NCBI GenBank assembly: GCA_963751695.1
Contig: CAVVVP010000001.1
Location: forward strand, 62,001 to 126,000
DNA length: 64,000 bases
Direction: 5' to 3'
DNA from: SZUA-22 sp963751695
GTDB taxonomy: Bacteria > Bacteroidota > Ignavibacteria > Ignavibacteriales > Melioribacteraceae
Below, piece after piece: positions 26,113 through 34,454 of this stretch. Both the position numbers and the translations under genes were made by a program. The notes under the pieces were generated by a model. That model saw only the letters and a list, made by a program, of their open reading frames with translations. It made no database searches and was not told the DNA's origin. Position 1 is the first letter of the stretch. Every line of letters starts with the position of its first letter.

Positions 26113-26532
26113 TTATTCTCCTTTGTATTCTATATAATTATTTTCAGTTTCGAATAATTTTACGGAATATAATTTTCCTTCATTAATTTTATTTTCTAAT
26201 TCTTTCCAAAATGCAACTGCTATGTTTTCAGTCGTTGGGATTATCCCTTTCATAAAATCAACTTCATGATTTAAATGCCGGTGGTCAACCTTTGAAATTA
26301 TATTCTCTTTGATAATCCTTTTCAATTTCTTGAGATCAATAACATACCCTGTTTTTGGATTGACCTCGCCTGTAACTACTACTTCCAATGTGTAATTATG
26401 TCCATGACCATATGGATTATTGCACTTATCGTAGATATCTTGATTTTCTTTAGCGGTTAGAGATTCGTTCTCTAACTTATGAGATGCACTGAAAACTTCA
26501 CGTCTAGTAACATAAAGCATGGTTTTTTCCAA
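26113..26532 (-). CDS. 6-pyruvoyl-tetrahydropterin synthase-type enzyme
   Basis: 139 residues (135 from the second ATG). Zinc ligands are in FSASHKL and in YGHGHNYTLEV; the Cys in DKCNNPYGHGHN and later DHRHLNHEV and TTENIAVAFW match the family. The CNNPxGHGHNY block and the C-terminal YKGE resemble eukaryotic-type PTPS more than QueD of queuosine synthesis. PTPS turns dihydroneopterin triphosphate into 6-pyruvoyl-tetrahydropterin. QueD activity remains the alternative. Sits between bcp and folE with gaps of one base. Confidence 0.88.
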   Translation of the reverse strand: MEKTMLYVTRREVFSASHKLENESLTAKENQDIYDKCNNPYGHGHNYTLEVVVTGEVNPKTGYVIDLKKLKRIIKENIISKVDHRHLNHEVDFMKGIIPTTENIAVAFWKELENKINEGKLYSVKLFETENNYIEYKGE

Positions 26533-26533
26533 T

Positions 26534-26992
26534 CTATTCTTTTAGGTCGCTTAAAATTTGATCAACATGACCAGTGACCTTAACTTTCCTATAAATCTTT
26601 TCAATTTTACCCTTTTCATCAATAATAAAGGTTGATCTTTCAACACCCATGTATTTTCGTCCATACATACTTTTCTCTTTCCATACATCGTACTTTTGGA
26701 TAACCTTAGTTTCAACATCACTTAGTAAAGGAAAATCTATATCGTACTTATCACGAAACTTTGTATGAGAATTCTGTGAGTCCTTGCTTATTCCAAGAAC
26801 TATAGCTTTTAATTTGTTAAAACTTGATATTGAATCCCTAAAGTCACATGACTCTTGAGTGCATCCGGAAGTATTGTCTTTGGGATAAAAATAGATTACG
26901 ACCTTTTTACCAAGAAAATCTTTTAGCGAAATTTTATTTCCATCACTATCTGGCAATGTGAATTGTGGTGCTTTTTTTCGAACTTCAAGCAT
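26534..26992 (-). CDS. bcp: Thioredoxin-dependent peroxiredoxin (Bcp/PrxQ)
   Basis: 152 residues with the family start APQFTLPDSDGNKISLKDF, the peroxidatic Cys and second Cys in TSGCTQESCDF, and the ending STFIIDEKGKIEKIYRKV. It reduces peroxides in the cytoplasm. First gene of a tight four-gene unit with PTPS, folE and SDR; the pairing of a peroxidase with pterin synthesis is uncommon. Confidence 0.93.
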   Translation of the reverse strand: MLEVRKKAPQFTLPDSDGNKISLKDFLGKKVVIYFYPKDNTSGCTQESCDFRDSISSFNKLKAIVLGISKDSQNSHTKFRDKYDIDFPLLSDVETKVIQKYDVWKEKSMYGRKYMGVERSTFIIDEKGKIEKIYRKVKVTGHVDQILSDLKE

Positions 26993-27039
26993 CTTCTTTC
27001 TCCTCTCTTAAGATACTTTTAGATATTTTATCTCTAAAA

Positions 27040-27240
27040 CTAATCTAATTTACGTCCAATTTTTACTGTAACTTGATATTCAAGTTCACCTTCATTGGTT
27101 ACTCTTCCTCTTTCCTCTATTACTTCAAACCAACCAACTCTTTTTTCATCGTGTGCTTCTTTTACTGCACTTTTTATCGCGTCGCTTGAACTTTTATTTG
27201 AAATTCCAACTCTTGTTATTATCTCAAAAGACTTTGACAT
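27040..27240 (-). CDS. Dodecin family protein
   Basis: 66 residues from the ATG at 27238-27240, which follows AAAGGAG. The sequence SFEIITRVGISNKSSSDAIKSAVKEAHDEKRVGWFEVIEERGRV shows the beta-alpha-beta-beta dodecin fold with its conserved Trp. Dodecins form 12-mers that store flavin or CoA-like ligands. Divergent from the Fur-family gene, with a Fur-like palindrome between them. Confidence 0.9.
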   Translation of the reverse strand: MSKSFEIITRVGISNKSSSDAIKSAVKEAHDEKRVGWFEVIEERGRVTNEGELEYQVTVKIGRKLD

Positions 27241-27336
27241 TTTAACTCCTTTCAATATGAATATGTTGTTTAATAATTGTAGGGATATTAAATTAACTCT
27301 TTTAAATTTAATATTAAAGAATAATTAGAATAATAT

Positions 27337-27355
27337 ATTTATATTAAATATAAAT
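27337..27355. promoter_or_regulatory. Candidate Fur/PerR-type operator
   Basis: A perfect 9-1-9 inverted repeat, ATTTATATT-A-AATATAAAT, containing the 7-1-7 core TTATATT-A-AATATAA. This is the layout of PerR/Fur/Zur boxes. It lies between dodecin (start 27240) and the Fur-family gene (start near 27409), so it could control both. AT-richness raises the chance of coincidence. Confidence 0.55.
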
Positions 27356-27408
27356 ACGAATATATTTTACTTTAACTATTTTTACAAAAAACTAGAGACA
27401 TTTTTAAG

Positions 27409-27841
27409 TTGGAACAGGAAAAAGTTCACGAAAATTTTAAAAACTTTAAAATCTGGAAAGCACAGAATAACTCCAGAACGTTTTGAAGTTTTAGATTGTG
27501 CTTTAGATAGTGGTGGTCATTTTAGTGCAGATGAGCTCTATATTGAAATGAAAGCTGGAAAATCAAATGTCTCACGGGCTACAGTTTATAATTCGCTAGA
27601 ATTGTTAGTTAAATGTGAAATATTAGTAAAAAGGAATTTTGGTGATAACAAGACATTTTACGAATCAAGCTATAATAGACAAAATCATGGGCATGTTATA
27701 TGTAAGGTGTGCGGGAAAATAGTTGAGTTTAACAATCCGAAAATGATAGAGATTGTTAATGAAATAGTTGAACAAAGTGACTTCTCTGACGATTCTTTTC
27801 AATTCAATATTTTTGGTCAATGTAAAAAGCATAAAGACTAA
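27409..27841 (+). CDS. Fur-family regulator (PerR-like), N-terminal frame uncertain
   Basis: Metal-dependent repressor. Visible parts are the DNA-binding helix (HRITPERFEVLD, then SRATVYNSLELLV), the metal region (YNRQNHGHVICKVCGKIVEF) and a C-terminal QCKKH. The main frame has no ATG, GTG or TTG before residue 20; it opens at ATT (27434). A TTG at 27409 begins MEQEKVHENFKNF in another frame, and dropping one A from the AAAA near 27448-27451 joins it to KSGKHRITPERF, which looks like the real N-terminus. So there is one extra base or an odd start. A CxxC pair is visible only in the middle region. PerR is suggested by the neighbouring peroxiredoxin. Confidence 0.8.
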
Positions 27842-27857
27842 ATAACCAGAATTAATT

Positions 27858-28574
27858 ATGAAAAAAAAGTTTAATACAAAATATCCAATGGTTTGGCAGA
27901 AAGAGGATTTATACTTAGAGATTTTCTGTTCAATCCCGAATGTTGCCACTGGAATCGTACTTTCAACAGATCAATCATTATTTGTTATCGATCCTGGGGA
28001 TGGAATTTTAAGAGATCTAAACAAAAATTTTGAAAAAGAAGAAATTCTGAAAATATCGGATATTTTTATTAGCCATGGTCATCATGATCATATAGGCGGT
28101 TTGTGGGGTTTATTGACTTATCTTTCTGTCATGAAAAAAAAATCTGCACTAAACATTCATTATCCACTAGGAAGCATTGAAATAACCACCATCCTCAAAG
28201 CTTTTATGGATGTAAATAAATATAGTTTACCTTACTCAATAAATCTCAATATAATTGTTGATGAGTCTTTTTTCAAAACGAAAAAGTTTAAAATCCAACC
28301 ATTTGAAGTTGAACATTTTGATGAAATTGATGGAAAGGAACCTTTTAAAGTTCCTGCCCTAGGATATAAATTTACTTATGAAAATAAATCAATACTTTAT
28401 GGTGGAGATACCGCCTATTGTGAGAATATTGTAAAGTACACAAAAGGTTCAGACCTAGCAATCCTTGAAGCCGGCGCAGAACACGAGGATGATAAAACAC
28501 ATATGACAAGTTCACAAGCGGAAAAAATTGGTGGAACAGCAAAAGAATACTTTCTTGTACATATGCCTCATTAA
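27858..28574 (+). CDS. Metallo-beta-lactamase-fold hydrolase
   Basis: 238 residues with the metal motif SHGHHDHIGG, a later His in EVEHFD, Asp in YGGDTAYCENI and a final HMPH. The layout is RNase Z/AT-type MBL-fold. The protein ends unusually close to its last metal His (LVHMPH). Substrate unknown. It starts 16 bases after the Fur gene, so probably co-transcribed with it. Confidence 0.8.
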   Translation: MKKKFNTKYPMVWQKEDLYLEIFCSIPNVATGIVLSTDQSLFVIDPGDGILRDLNKNFEKEEILKISDIFISHGHHDHIGGLWGLLTYLSVMKKKSALNIHYPLGSIEITTILKAFMDVNKYSLPYSINLNIIVDESFFKTKKFKIQPFEVEHFDEIDGKEPFKVPALGYKFTYENKSILYGGDTAYCENIVKYTKGSDLAILEAGAEHEDDKTHMTSSQAEKIGGTAKEYFLVHMPH

Positions 28575-28638
28575 ATAAAATTCATATTTTCCTCGATACT
28601 TTTTTCTATAAACATTACATTTACACTCTAAATAAAAT

Positions 28639-28712
28639 TGCCCTGTGGTGTAATGGTAACACAGAGGTCTCTGGAACCTTAATTCCGGGTTCGAATCCTG
28701 GCAGGGCAACCA
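28639..28712 (+). tRNA. tRNA-Gln (anticodon CTG)
   Basis: Acceptor arms TGCCCTG and CAGGGCA pair perfectly. The anticodon stem GAGGT/ACCTT encloses CTCTGGA, anticodon CTG. The T-arm is CCGGGTTCGAATCCTGG. The discriminator A is followed by an encoded CCA (28710-28712), unlike the tRNA-Leu in this window. Confidence 0.93.
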
Positions 28713-28760
28713 TTATTTTCAAAGCACTTCTTAAATAGCTCCTAAAGATTAAAAAAGGAA

Positions 28761-29411
28761 ATGAGAGAATTGAAAAACTTACTTAATTACAAAGCATTTT
28801 TATTCGACATGGATGGAACCCTAGTCTCCTCTGAAAAATTGAAAGGTGAAGCCTTGGTTCAAACATGTATTTCATTCGGAGGAAATGCAAATGTAAATGA
28901 TTATAAAGAAGTGATGGGACAGAGTTATGAAAGTGTAAGAGATTACTTCTATAGGATTTCTGAAATTGATGCTCAGTTAGACCAATTTGATGAATCATTT
29001 AACCAATTCTTTTATACACTTATATCCTCTAAAGTAGAGCTTACTAATGGAGTACAAGAGTTTATTAATTTGCTAAGATCAGAGAAGAAAAAAATTGGTG
29101 TTGTTACTTCCGCTAACCACTGGATGGCAGAAGAAATTCTCGTAAATGTGAATATGAAAGACATATTTGAAACTATTGTAGCAAGAGAAGATGTGCTCAA
29201 CCACAAACCGGCTCCAGACTCTTATATACAAGCATTAAATCTCTTATCCATCAAACCTGAAGAAGCTCTTATTTTTGAAGATTCTGAATCCGGTGTTGCG
29301 GCAGCAGTTGCAGCTGGGTGCAAAGTGATCGCTATAAATCATGAATTTAATGAAATTCATGATTTTAAAAATGCAGATTTTATAATTTCAGATTTCTTTG
29401 ACCTTATCTAA
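28761..29411 (+). CDS. HAD-superfamily phosphatase (beta-PGM-like)
   Basis: 216 residues with HAD motif I FLFDMDGTLVSSE, motif II VVTSANH, motif III Lys in NHKPAPDSY and motif IV FEDSESGVAAAVAAGCKV. The helical cap sits after motif I (about 20-85), as in beta-phosphoglucomutase or phosphoglycolate phosphatase. Substrate not predictable. Confidence 0.88.
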   Translation: MRELKNLLNYKAFLFDMDGTLVSSEKLKGEALVQTCISFGGNANVNDYKEVMGQSYESVRDYFYRISEIDAQLDQFDESFNQFFYTLISSKVELTNGVQEFINLLRSEKKKIGVVTSANHWMAEEILVNVNMKDIFETIVAREDVLNHKPAPDSYIQALNLLSIKPEEALIFEDSESGVAAAVAAGCKVIAINHEFNEIHDFKNADFIISDFFDLI

Positions 29412-29490
29412 GAATTTATAGTCATACAGTCAAAACAATTTACATCATATCTTTCTTTAGAAATCTATATATTTTAGTAAAGATAATTTG

Positions 29491-29507
29491 AAACTTATTC
29501 TAAGTTT
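29491..29507. promoter_or_regulatory. Palindrome before the zinc-receptor operon
   Basis: AAACTTA-TTC-TAAGTTT is a perfect 7-3-7 inverted repeat, flanked by GATAA on the left and TATC on the right. It lies 19 bases before the first ATG of a three-gene metal-uptake-like operon and is a candidate Zur-type operator. Confidence 0.45.
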
Positions 29508-29525
29508 TATCATCCAATAAATAGT

Positions 29526-29888
29526 ATGCATTTATCAAAAAGAAAACATATGAATAAGAGCAAATATAGTTCGTTTTTATTTGCCATTCTTTATGTAATT
29601 GTACTTTCAATTACCTCATTTCATTTTCATCAATCCTTGCTTGGAACTGTACCTTTAGGGTATGAATCTTCTAAGCAAAATTCAAATTCGCATTTATTCT
29701 CACAAGATGATTGTCCAATAATAATATTCGGTAAGTCAGGATTTAATTCTCTTCAAATTTCTCAAGATAATTCAGAAAAGGAATTTGATGGAACCTCTGC
29801 ATACTATGATTTTATACAGACTACTCAAAATCAAAACTTTATTTTTTATTTCACCTCAAGAGGCCCCCCTTCTTATGAAATTGCTTAA
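29526..29888 (+). CDS. Small exported protein of a metal-uptake operon
   Basis: 120 residues; the second ATG at 29550 is a likely alternative start. A hydrophobic segment (FLFAILYVIVLSITSF) is followed by HFHQSLLG and a Ser/Asn-rich tail with one Cys. Its position as first gene before a lipoprotein and a TonB receptor suggests a helper in the same uptake system. Family not recognised. Confidence 0.5.
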   Translation: MHLSKRKHMNKSKYSSFLFAILYVIVLSITSFHFHQSLLGTVPLGYESSKQNSNSHLFSQDDCPIIIFGKSGFNSLQISQDNSEKEFDGTSAYYDFIQTTQNQNFIFYFTSRGPPSYEIA

Positions 29889-29923
29889 TTGATCTATTAA
29901 CAATTTTATAAGGAAAATTAGAA

Positions 29924-30391
29924 ATGTATTATCAAAAGTTGAAAAGATTAGTATTAACTTTTCTTTTTATTGCATTATCATTAACATTATTTATTGGATG
30001 TGAGGATGACCCGGTTACTCCACAAGAAGACCATTTTGAAGCAATTGGTATGGTATTCTATACTTCAGGAATTGAAGTTGCAAGGATAGTTAGAGGAGAA
30101 ACTTCTGACACGCTTTTCGCCTTGAAAGATACTCTCTCAGATCATTTCGAAGTGATGTATTTCGACAAGGAAGAAAATATTGTTGATCCTCCATCCGAAG
30201 ACTATGCTTCCCTATCATGGCAAATAGATGATCAGACTATCGTTGATGTATGGCAACATGAAGGTGAAGAAGGAGCATTTGAATTTCACCTAAATGGATT
30301 GAATATTGGCGAAACTGAGATCGAATTTTTTATAATGCATAGCGATCATTCAGATTATAGGTCAGGTAAAATACCCGTAATAGTTAAGTAA
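29924..30391 (+). CDS. Lipoprotein, His-rich C-terminal half
   Basis: 155 residues with lipobox LTLFIGCEDD (lipidated Cys near residue 26). The mature part is acidic and contains many His (DHFEAIGMVFY, DVWQHEGEEGAFEFHLNG, FIMHSDHSDYRSG), consistent with surface or periplasmic metal binding. It sits 8 bases before the TonB receptor gene. Probably a metal-handling partner of the receptor. Confidence 0.6.
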   Translation: MYYQKLKRLVLTFLFIALSLTLFIGCEDDPVTPQEDHFEAIGMVFYTSGIEVARIVRGETSDTLFALKDTLSDHFEVMYFDKEENIVDPPSEDYASLSWQIDDQTIVDVWQHEGEEGAFEFHLNGLNIGETEIEFFIMHSDHSDYRSGKIPVIVK

Positions 30392-30399
30392 TTATCTAG

Positions 30400-32628
30400 A
30401 TGATCTTCGTATATAAAAAACTGATTGGAAAGATAGGTTTCCTTCTAGTATTGTTGGTACTACAATCAAACTCAGGATATTCACAAAGTTTATCAATTTC
30501 CGGTCTAATCATTGATTCTGAAAGCAATGAACCTGTTATAAACGCTACTGTCCAGATATTAAATCCAGAAAAGTATTCTGTTGCAAACATGGATGGTGAA
30601 TTTGTTTTTAACAATCTAGATCCAGGAAATTACAATATACGTATAACTCGTATTGGGTATCATGAGGGACTATTCTCAGTTGAATTAAATACATCATCAA
30701 CTGTCAATCTATTATTAGAATTAGTTCCTCAAGCAATTAAAATTTCTACAGTAACAGTAACCTCGCATACTGCACAATCAAAATTTGATGACTTATACGA
30801 ACTCTCAAGTGTTTTAAAGGGAAAAGAGTTACAGAAAGATCTTGGTATCACATTGGCATCTACACTAAAAAACGAGACTGGTTTGGCGATGCGAACTATG
30901 GGGCCAGCACCAGCCCGACCAGTAATTCGCGGATTGGGAAGTGACAGAGTTCTATTGAGTGAGGACGGCAACAAAACAACTGATCTTTCCGCTTCATCCC
31001 CAGATCACGCTGTAACAATTGAACCATTTACGGTAGATAGAATTGAAGTAATAAGAGGCCCAAAAGTTCTTATGCAAACTCCAACTACTATCGGTGGGGT
31101 AGTAAATGTTATTAGGCATGAAATTCCAAATGAGTTACATAATTCAATTTCTGGAAACATTGGTGTGTATGGAGAGACAGTAAATGATGGGTATCTTGGT
31201 TCAGCAATTTTTGATATTCCCTTAGCACCATTTTCTATTAGAGGTGAGATCAGTAAAAGAAATGCTGGTGATCTTTATACCCCAGAAGGTGTTTTGAAAA
31301 ATTCATATGCAGAAAATTTTAATTACAGTTTAGGCGCTAGTTACATAGGTGGTTTCGGTTATGGAGGAGCTTCGTTTAGAGGATTTGAACTTGAGTATGG
31401 TGTCCCTGGTGGATTTGTGGGTGCACATCCAGATGGAGTGGATATTCAAATGAAAAGAGAGCAGTTGAATTTCAAAACTCAAATAAATTTGCATAAAGAG
31501 AAATTGGAGCACCTGAATATAGAATTTAGTCGCGTTTACTACAGACATAAGGAGTTTGAAAAATCTGGATTAATTGGTACTGAGTTTGAGATAACAAATT
31601 ACTTGGGAGATTTATCACTCGATTTCAAAAACATACTTTTCCCATCTATGGGTAATCTGGGAATAACCTTTGAAGCCCGTGATTTTATAGTTGGAGGTTT
31701 TGTGTTTACACCTCCATCAAAATCTCTAAACATTTCCGCATTTCTTTACGAAAATTTTCAAGCAGGAAGATTTAACTTCGAAGCAGCTGGCAGATTTAAC
31801 TATGATAATATTGTCCCAGAAGAAGAAAATCCTGATGCAGAAATTGGATATATAAGAGAGAGAACATTCTCAACCTATTCTCTCAGTTTTTCTGCACTTT
31901 ATTCTTTTAGTGACCATGTTCATCTCGGTGCAAATATCAGTAGATCGTCAAGAGTTCCAACAATTGAAGAACTATATTCAGAAGGACCTCACCTAGCAGC
32001 TTATTCATACGAAATCGGAAATCCTGATCTTGAAGATGAACGTGGAATTGGTACTGAATTATTTATATACCATAAGTTTAAGGACTTGTTCTTTAACTTC
32101 AACCTATTCCGAAATGATTTGAGCTACTACATTCTTCCCAGAAACACTGGAGAAACCGACTGGGCTACTTTTCTGCCAATCTACGCAACAGCAGGTGAAG
32201 CAGTACTTTTCTATGGTGCAGAATTCCAGATTGAATGGGAATTTCTAAAAAATATTTCACTAAATACATCTGCAAGTTATACTAATGGGAGTTTTAAAAA
32301 AGATGGTTTTCCACTGCCTCAAATTCCTCCACTGAAAGGAATTTTTGGTCTAGGTTATAATAATGATATTTTGGCTTTTGGAATAAATGCCGAATGGGCA
32401 GCAGCTCAAGAAAGGGTTGATGAATTTGAAGATCCTACAGATGGATATGTTGTTGTTAATTCATTTGCTCAGTATTCAATTTCTCATTCAGAATTAGTGC
32501 ACACTTTTTCTTTATCATTTGAAAATATGTTAGATGTTATTTATAGAAATCATTTATCAAGAGTTAAATCTATTCTACCGGAAGCTGGTAGAAATCTTCG
32601 ATTTACATATAAATTATATTTTCACTAA
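30400..32628 (+). CDS. TonB-dependent receptor, ZnuD-like (zinc uptake)
   Basis: 742 residues. Signal peptide to about 27, then a carboxypeptidase-regulatory-like beta domain (SGLIIDSESNEPVINATVQIL), a plug with APARPVIRGLGSDRVLLSEDG and IEVIRGPKVLMQTPTTIGGVVNV, and a barrel. The barrel block SSRVPTIEELYSEGPHLAAYSYEIGNPDLEDE resembles ZnuD-type zinc receptors (EELxSxGPHLATxxYEIG). Predicted to import zinc or a zinc chelate with the TonB/ExbBD motor. Substrate is inference. Confidence 0.85.
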   Translation: MIFVYKKLIGKIGFLLVLLVLQSNSGYSQSLSISGLIIDSESNEPVINATVQILNPEKYSVANMDGEFVFNNLDPGNYNIRITRIGYHEGLFSVELNTSSTVNLLLELVPQAIKISTVTVTSHTAQSKFDDLYELSSVLKGKELQKDLGITLASTLKNETGLAMRTMGPAPARPVIRGLGSDRVLLSEDGNKTTDLSASSPDHAVTIEPFTVDRIEVIRGPKVLMQTPTTIGGVVNVIRHEIPNELHNSISGNIGVYGETVNDGYLGSAIFDIPLAPFSIRGEISKRNAGDLYTPEGVLKNSYAENFNYSLGASYIGGFGYGGASFRGFELEYGVPGGFVGAHPDGVDIQMKREQLNFKTQINLHKEKLEHLNIEFSRVYYRHKEFEKSGLIGTEFEITNYLGDLSLDFKNILFPSMGNLGITFEARDFIVGGFVFTPPSKSLNISAFLYENFQAGRFNFEAAGRFNYDNIVPEEENPDAEIGYIRERTFSTYSLSFSALYSFSDHVHLGANISRSSRVPTIEELYSEGPHLAAYSYEIGNPDLEDERGIGTELFIYHKFKDLFFNFNLFRNDLSYYILPRNTGETDWATFLPIYATAGEAVLFYGAEFQIEWEFLKNISLNTSASYTNGSFKKDGFPLPQIPPLKGIFGLGYNNDILAFGINAEWAAAQERVDEFEDPTDGYVVVNSFAQYSISHSELVHTFSLSFENMLDVIYRNHLSRVKSILPEAGRNLRFTYKLYFH

Positions 32629-32704
32629 ACCAATTTCTTAATCACCCAAAATTTCTGTTAATTTGGAGCTGCTTTTTTTAATTAATTAAAATTAAAGATT
32701 TTCA

Positions 32705-33595
32705 ATGCCATATCTAGGTGAAATCGCTGCACTAATAACAGCATTTCTTTGGGGAGTGACATCAATTGCTTTTACAGAAGCTGCTTTAAGAATAGGTTCC
32801 CTTACTGTTAATATATCAAGACTAATATTTGCAGCGATTTTGCTATCAGTAACTATACTCATAATGGGATTTGATATTTTTCTCAGCTCCAACCAGATAT
32901 TTTATTTAGGAATGAGTGGTATTGTCGGATTAGTGTTTGGTGATGGTTTTCTTTTTGCCGGTTTTCAGTATGTTGGTGCAAGAATAAGCATGTTAGTGAT
33001 GTCCTTGGTTCCGCCAATTTCTACAATAGTTGCTTTCATATTCTTAGATGAAATCATTTCATTATGGAGTATTTTGGGAATAGTTTTAACACTGTTCGGT
33101 ATAACTATTGTTGTAAAACAAAAACAGATCGATCCAAAGTTCCACCCCAAAAATCGTATTAAAGGAATTTTATATTGTTTTCTTGGAGCGCTCGGGCAAG
33201 CATTCGCATTAATTCTAGCAAAGTATGCATTTAATGAGAGTGAGATCAATGGATTTGTTGCTACTTGGTATAGAATCATTCCCTCATTAATATTATTTTA
33301 TCCATTAGCGCATATTTACGGTAAGATTAAAAATCCAATAAGAGTTTTTAAAAGTGATAAAATTGCATTAAAGTATGTACTACTCGGTTCTGTCGTGGGA
33401 CCGTTTTTGGGTATTACATTTAGTCTAATTGCGATTGCAAATACTTATGTTGGAATAGCATCAACAATTATTGCAACTACCCCAATAATCATGCTTCCGA
33501 TGGTTGTTATTTACTATCGTGACAAGCTTACTTTTAATTCAATAATTGGAGCTATTTTAGCTGTTTCGGGAGTTGCAATTTTATTTTTAGTATAG
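32705..33595 (+). CDS. DMT-superfamily (EamA) transporter
   Basis: 296 residues with ten hydrophobic helices in two EamA repeats; the first starts YLGEIAALITAFLWGVTSIAFTEAALRIG and the second GILYCFLGALGQAFALILAKYAFNE. Probably a metabolite or drug exporter in the inner membrane. No nearby gene indicates the substrate. Confidence 0.88.
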   Translation: MPYLGEIAALITAFLWGVTSIAFTEAALRIGSLTVNISRLIFAAILLSVTILIMGFDIFLSSNQIFYLGMSGIVGLVFGDGFLFAGFQYVGARISMLVMSLVPPISTIVAFIFLDEIISLWSILGIVLTLFGITIVVKQKQIDPKFHPKNRIKGILYCFLGALGQAFALILAKYAFNESEINGFVATWYRIIPSLILFYPLAHIYGKIKNPIRVFKSDKIALKYVLLGSVVGPFLGITFSLIAIANTYVGIASTIIATTPIIMLPMVVIYYRDKLTFNSIIGAILAVSGVAILFLV

Positions 33596-33672
33596 TTCTA
33601 AAAATTTGCAGTTCGCTAGAAATCATTTTTATTATATTGCTATATATTATTAAACATTACTAAGGAATTTTT

Positions 33673-34398
33673 ATGAAAAATATATCGATTTTCATTTTGC
33701 TATCTTTTTTCATTGTAATTACTGCATGTAGTTCTGATGAAAAAAAGTCTGAAAAGGCAGAATCCTCAATGAATTTTACTGGTCATAAAGTCACAGTCGA
33801 AGAGGTTATCCATACTAAGACTTACACATACTTGAAAGTTATAGAAGATAATGAAGAAAAATGGCTTGCAATCTCGCGTCGAGATACAGAAATTGGTGAA
33901 ACACTCTATTGGACAGAAGCTCTTGAGATGAAAAACTTTGAAAGCAAAGAATTAGAGCGGACTTTTAAAACTGTTTATTTTATTCAAAATATTTCTTCTC
34001 AACCAACTCCAATGATGCCTGAAGGTCATGCACAAAATTTACAAGGAAGAAAACCTCAAATTGCAAAAGAATCAGTTTCAATTGAGTCAGTAAAAGGTGG
34101 AGTAACCATTGCTGAGCTATTTTCTAATCCAGAAAACTATAGTGAAAAAAGTATAGTCGTAAAGGGGAAAGTCACAAAATTCAATAAAGAAATTATGAAC
34201 AAGAATTGGGCTCATATTCAAGATGGTACAAGCCAGGATGAGAATTTTGACCTCACAATAACTACTTCAGAAACTGTTAGTCCGGGAGATGTTGTTACAT
34301 TTAAAGGAAAAATAACATTGGATAAGGATTTTGGATATGGATATTCTTACAAGATTCTGATGGAAGATGCCGAAATTGTTGATAATAAGTCAATTTAG
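33673..34398 (+). CDS. Lipoprotein with OB-fold-like domain
   Basis: 241 residues. Signal peptide with lipobox VITACSSDE. The middle (about 35-110) repeats a beta pattern (KVTVEEVIHTKTYTYLKVIEDNEEKWLAISRR). The C-terminal 90 residues have an OB-fold pattern (VVKGKVTKFNKEIMNKNWAHIQDGT, then GDVVTFKGKITLDKDFGYGYSYKILMEDAEI), as in NrfJ-like or DNA-binding-like lipoproteins. Function unknown. Confidence 0.65.
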   Translation: MKNISIFILLSFFIVITACSSDEKKSEKAESSMNFTGHKVTVEEVIHTKTYTYLKVIEDNEEKWLAISRRDTEIGETLYWTEALEMKNFESKELERTFKTVYFIQNISSQPTPMMPEGHAQNLQGRKPQIAKESVSIESVKGGVTIAELFSNPENYSEKSIVVKGKVTKFNKEIMNKNWAHIQDGTSQDENFDLTITTSETVSPGDVVTFKGKITLDKDFGYGYSYKILMEDAEIVDNKSI

Positions 34399-34420
34399 TT
34401 AGAACTATTCAAGAAGTTAT

Positions 34421-34454
34421 AATGTATTTGGATATTCTAATATCCAAATACATT
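34421..34454. terminator. Hairpin between convergent genes
   Basis: AATGTATTTGGATA (34421-34434) and TATCCAAATACATT (34441-34454) pair perfectly across a six-base loop. The DASS gene stop codon lies in the loop and the last codons of that gene form one arm. A strong bidirectional stop is likely. Confidence 0.75.

Noticed and set aside
28500..28574. MBL-fold gene truncated at the C-terminus
   Set aside because: It ends soon after the last His but all metal motifs are present and the adjacent DNA shows no continuation in other frames, so an intact short form is more likely.
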